Source: DATMXS01 sp050260275
Lineage (GTDB): Bacteria; Acidobacteriota; Terriglobia; Bryobacterales; Bryobacteraceae
DNA: 13,820 bases
Direction of reading: 5' to 3'
Assembly: GCA_050260275.1 (NCBI GenBank)
Contig: JBLNBX010000121.1
Location: 1 to 13,820, forward strand
This document shows, piece after piece, positions 13,029 through 13,820 of the stretch. Below the pieces are notes generated by a model that saw only the letters and a list, made by a program, of their open reading frames with translations, was not told the origin of the DNA and did not search any database. The position numbers were made by a program, and so were the translations under genes. How positions within the stretch are numbered: the first letter of the stretch is position 1; the number at the start of each line of letters is the position of its first letter.

Positions 13029-13117
13029 TCAGGGGTGACACTTCCTTACTGAGACATAGGTAACCACCTGAACCGCCGGATCCCCGTTGCGCCGGCGTGT
13101 CTGAGCTGTCACTCTGA
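13029..13117 (+). repeat. Small inverted-repeat remnant
   Basis: TCAGGGGTGACA (13029-13040) is nearly the reverse complement of TGTCACTCTGA (13107-13117), one base shorter. The interior is 66 bp without coding content. It could be a MITE-like or insertion-sequence end remnant. The interior phrase TACTGAGACATAGGTAACC looks to me like insertion-sequence end sequence, but I cannot verify that. Confidence 0.35.
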
Positions 13118-13119
13118 TT

Positions 13120-13160
13120 CAGCACGGGCTTGCGCTGCTGGCATCCTTTTCTTGTTTTTT
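13120..13160 (+). terminator. Possible terminator of the tRNA-Gly/tRNA-Thr transcript
   Basis: A stem CAGCA/TGCTG (13120-13124 with 13136-13140) is followed by a T-rich run CCTTTTCTTGTTTTTT. The stem is short (5 bp) and the T-run begins about 6 nt after it, so this is a weak candidate. Confidence 0.3.
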
Positions 13161-13303
13161 GGTTTTCGCTGGTGAGGTGAAGGCCGAGACGCTCTGGCGC
13201 GTTCAGGATGCACTCCGGGGCAGCCCGGGCAGGGGTTGGATTAGGCGGGAAGAGAAGCCGCGCGAAGCCAGCACAGCCCTGCGACGTTTATGTGAACTTC
13301 TGT

Positions 13304-13334
13304 TTGCCCACCCGGGCGCTGGATGCGCTATACT
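13304..13334 (+). promoter_or_regulatory. Candidate promoter of tRNA-Thr(GGT)-tRNA-Tyr-tuf
   Basis: TTGCCC (13304-13309), 19 bp, TATACT (13329-13334). The -10 is good, the -35 moderate and the spacing 2 bp longer than optimal. Expected start is about 13341. Confidence 0.5.
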
Positions 13335-13345
13335 TGTGCTTTCAC

Positions 13346-13380
13346 GGGCACTACACTGTGGGAGTGTTCTGTGCCTTTTT
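13346..13380 (+). terminator. Attenuator-like hairpin with T5 run ahead of tRNA-Thr(GGT)
   Basis: GGCAC (13347-13351) pairs with GTGCC (13371-13375). Inside, ACACT (13353-13357) pairs with AGTGT (13363-13367) around loop GTGGG. TTTTT (13376-13380) follows at once. This has the form of an intrinsic terminator. It lies only about 6-40 nt after the predicted start and 20 nt before tRNA-Thr, so it would either end read-through from upstream or attenuate the tRNA-tuf transcript. Confidence 0.55.
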
Positions 13381-13400
13381 ACGCTTTCTGAAGGGTTCAG

Positions 13401-13476
<76 letters not shown>

Positions 13477-13495
13477 GAGTTTCGGAAGAGCTTTC

Positions 13496-13584
13496 GGACG
13501 GGTGGCCGAGTGGTTAATGGCAGCAGACTGTAAATCTGCCGCTCCTTGCGAGCTACGGAGGTTCGAATCCTCCCCCGTCCACCA
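13496..13584 (+). tRNA. tRNA-Tyr (anticodon GTA)
   Basis: The acceptor GGACGGG pairs with CCCGTCC (13574-13580), then A and an encoded CCA. The anticodon stem GCAGA/TCTGC encloses CTGTAAA (anticodon 13530-13532). The long variable arm makes it a class II tRNA of 89 nt, as expected for bacterial tRNA-Tyr. Confidence 0.97.
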
Positions 13585-13641
13585 AGGTTTTTAGCGTGGG
13601 CCGTACCCGGCCGGCGCCTGTTTTCAAACTCCGGATACCAG

Positions 13642-13687
13642 CCAGAACATTCTGGATATCGGCGGAGCCGGGAGCCCGACAGGCTCC
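13642..13687 (+). promoter_or_regulatory. Two hairpins in the tuf leader
   Basis: CCAGAACATTCTGG (13642-13655) is a perfect palindrome with 2 central bases. It extends imperfectly outward through GGATA/TATCGG. GGAGCC (13664-13669) and GGCTCC (13682-13687) form a second stem ending 3 nt before the GAGG ribosome site of tuf. They may be processing sites between tRNA-Tyr and the tuf mRNA or may modulate translation. Confidence 0.4.
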
Positions 13688-13702
13688 AGCGAGGTTCATA
13701 GC

Positions 13703-13820
13703 ATGGCGAAAGAGAAATTTGAACGCACAAAGCCGCATCTGAACATCGGCACGATAGGGCACATTGACCACGGCAAGACGACGTTGACGGCGGCGATCAC
13801 CAGGGTATTGGCGAAGCACA
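13703..13820 (+). CDS. tuf: Elongation factor Tu, N-terminal part only
   Basis: The first 39 codons are visible before the window ends. MAKEKFERTKPHLNIGTIGH is followed by IDHGKTTLTAAITRVLAKH, which includes the G1/P-loop GHIDHGKT (Ile in place of the more usual Val). EF-Tu delivers aminoacyl-tRNA to the ribosome as a GTP complex. GAGG (13691-13694) is 8 nt before ATG 13703. It follows tRNA-Thr(GGT) and tRNA-Tyr on the same strand, so co-transcription with its own substrates is likely, as for tufB in E. coli. Confidence 0.97.
   Translation, partial: MAKEKFERTKPHLNIGTIGHIDHGKTTLTAAITRVLAKH

Larger units (their letters stand above)
13006..13400 (+). other. 395-bp spacer splitting the tRNA block
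   Basis: No gene is recognisable. It holds, in order, a small inverted-repeat remnant (13029-13117), a weak hairpin followed by a T-rich tract (13120-13160), about 140 bp without recognisable signals, a candidate promoter (13304-13334) and an attenuator-like hairpin (13346-13380). Open frames across it are short and have no family resemblance. Confidence 0.6.

Noticed and set aside
12771..13125. Minus-strand open frames across the tRNA genes
   Set aside because: They are antisense to intact tRNAs. Translated tRNA complements are a well-known source of false short proteins.

Overview
The window is a GC-rich bacterial chromosome segment with housekeeping genes and one repeat-rich stretch. A phylum Acidobacteriota origin, probably a Solibacter/Bryobacter-like relative, is my best inference. 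It rests on the TonB protein architecture, the dense small palindromic repeats and the Tat-exported dipeptidase-like protein. No 16S or other decisive marker is present.

Layout. Positions 1-689 hold the 3' part of purU (formyltetrahydrofolate deformylase). Positions 690-2560 are a mosaic of palindromic repeats: a direct repeat pair, a long inverted repeat pair of about 200 bp, and three full plus two eroded copies of a two-hairpin, BIME-like element. The only gene inside is a small DUF971 protein (1567-1887, minus). Next come a TonB-type energy transducer with a clear intrinsic terminator (minus), a Tat-exported membrane-dipeptidase homologue lacking part of its metal site (minus), a small LysM protein (plus) and a flavin-type general stress protein (plus). 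From 6114 to 12556 everything is on the minus strand in two apparent operons. One is rpsA - HU/IHF-like - HIT hydrolase, led by a near-consensus promoter and a structured leader of about 180 nt. The other is DUF177 (YceD) - rpmF - plsX - dsbD, led by an extended -10 promoter. Diverging from rpsA is a plus-strand tRNA block: Gly(TCC), Thr(TGT), a 395-bp spacer, Thr(GGT), Tyr(GTA), then the start of tuf (EF-Tu).

How the genes fit together. The right half is translation and growth machinery: S1, L32, four tRNAs and EF-Tu, with plsX linking to phospholipid synthesis. The back-to-back promoters of rpsA and tRNA-Gly are about 32 bp apart between their -35 boxes. The four tRNAs beside tuf are the same isoacceptors found in the E. 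coli thrU-tyrU-glyT-thrT-tufB operon, in a different order and split by a spacer. That spacer carries a small inverted-repeat remnant, a candidate promoter and an attenuator-like hairpin with a T5 run. The left half is accessory in flavour. Its most unusual content is the repeat mosaic around the DUF971 gene: the hairpin arms differ in sequence but stay self-complementary, and the two-hairpin elements keep their order, spacing and a conserved tail.
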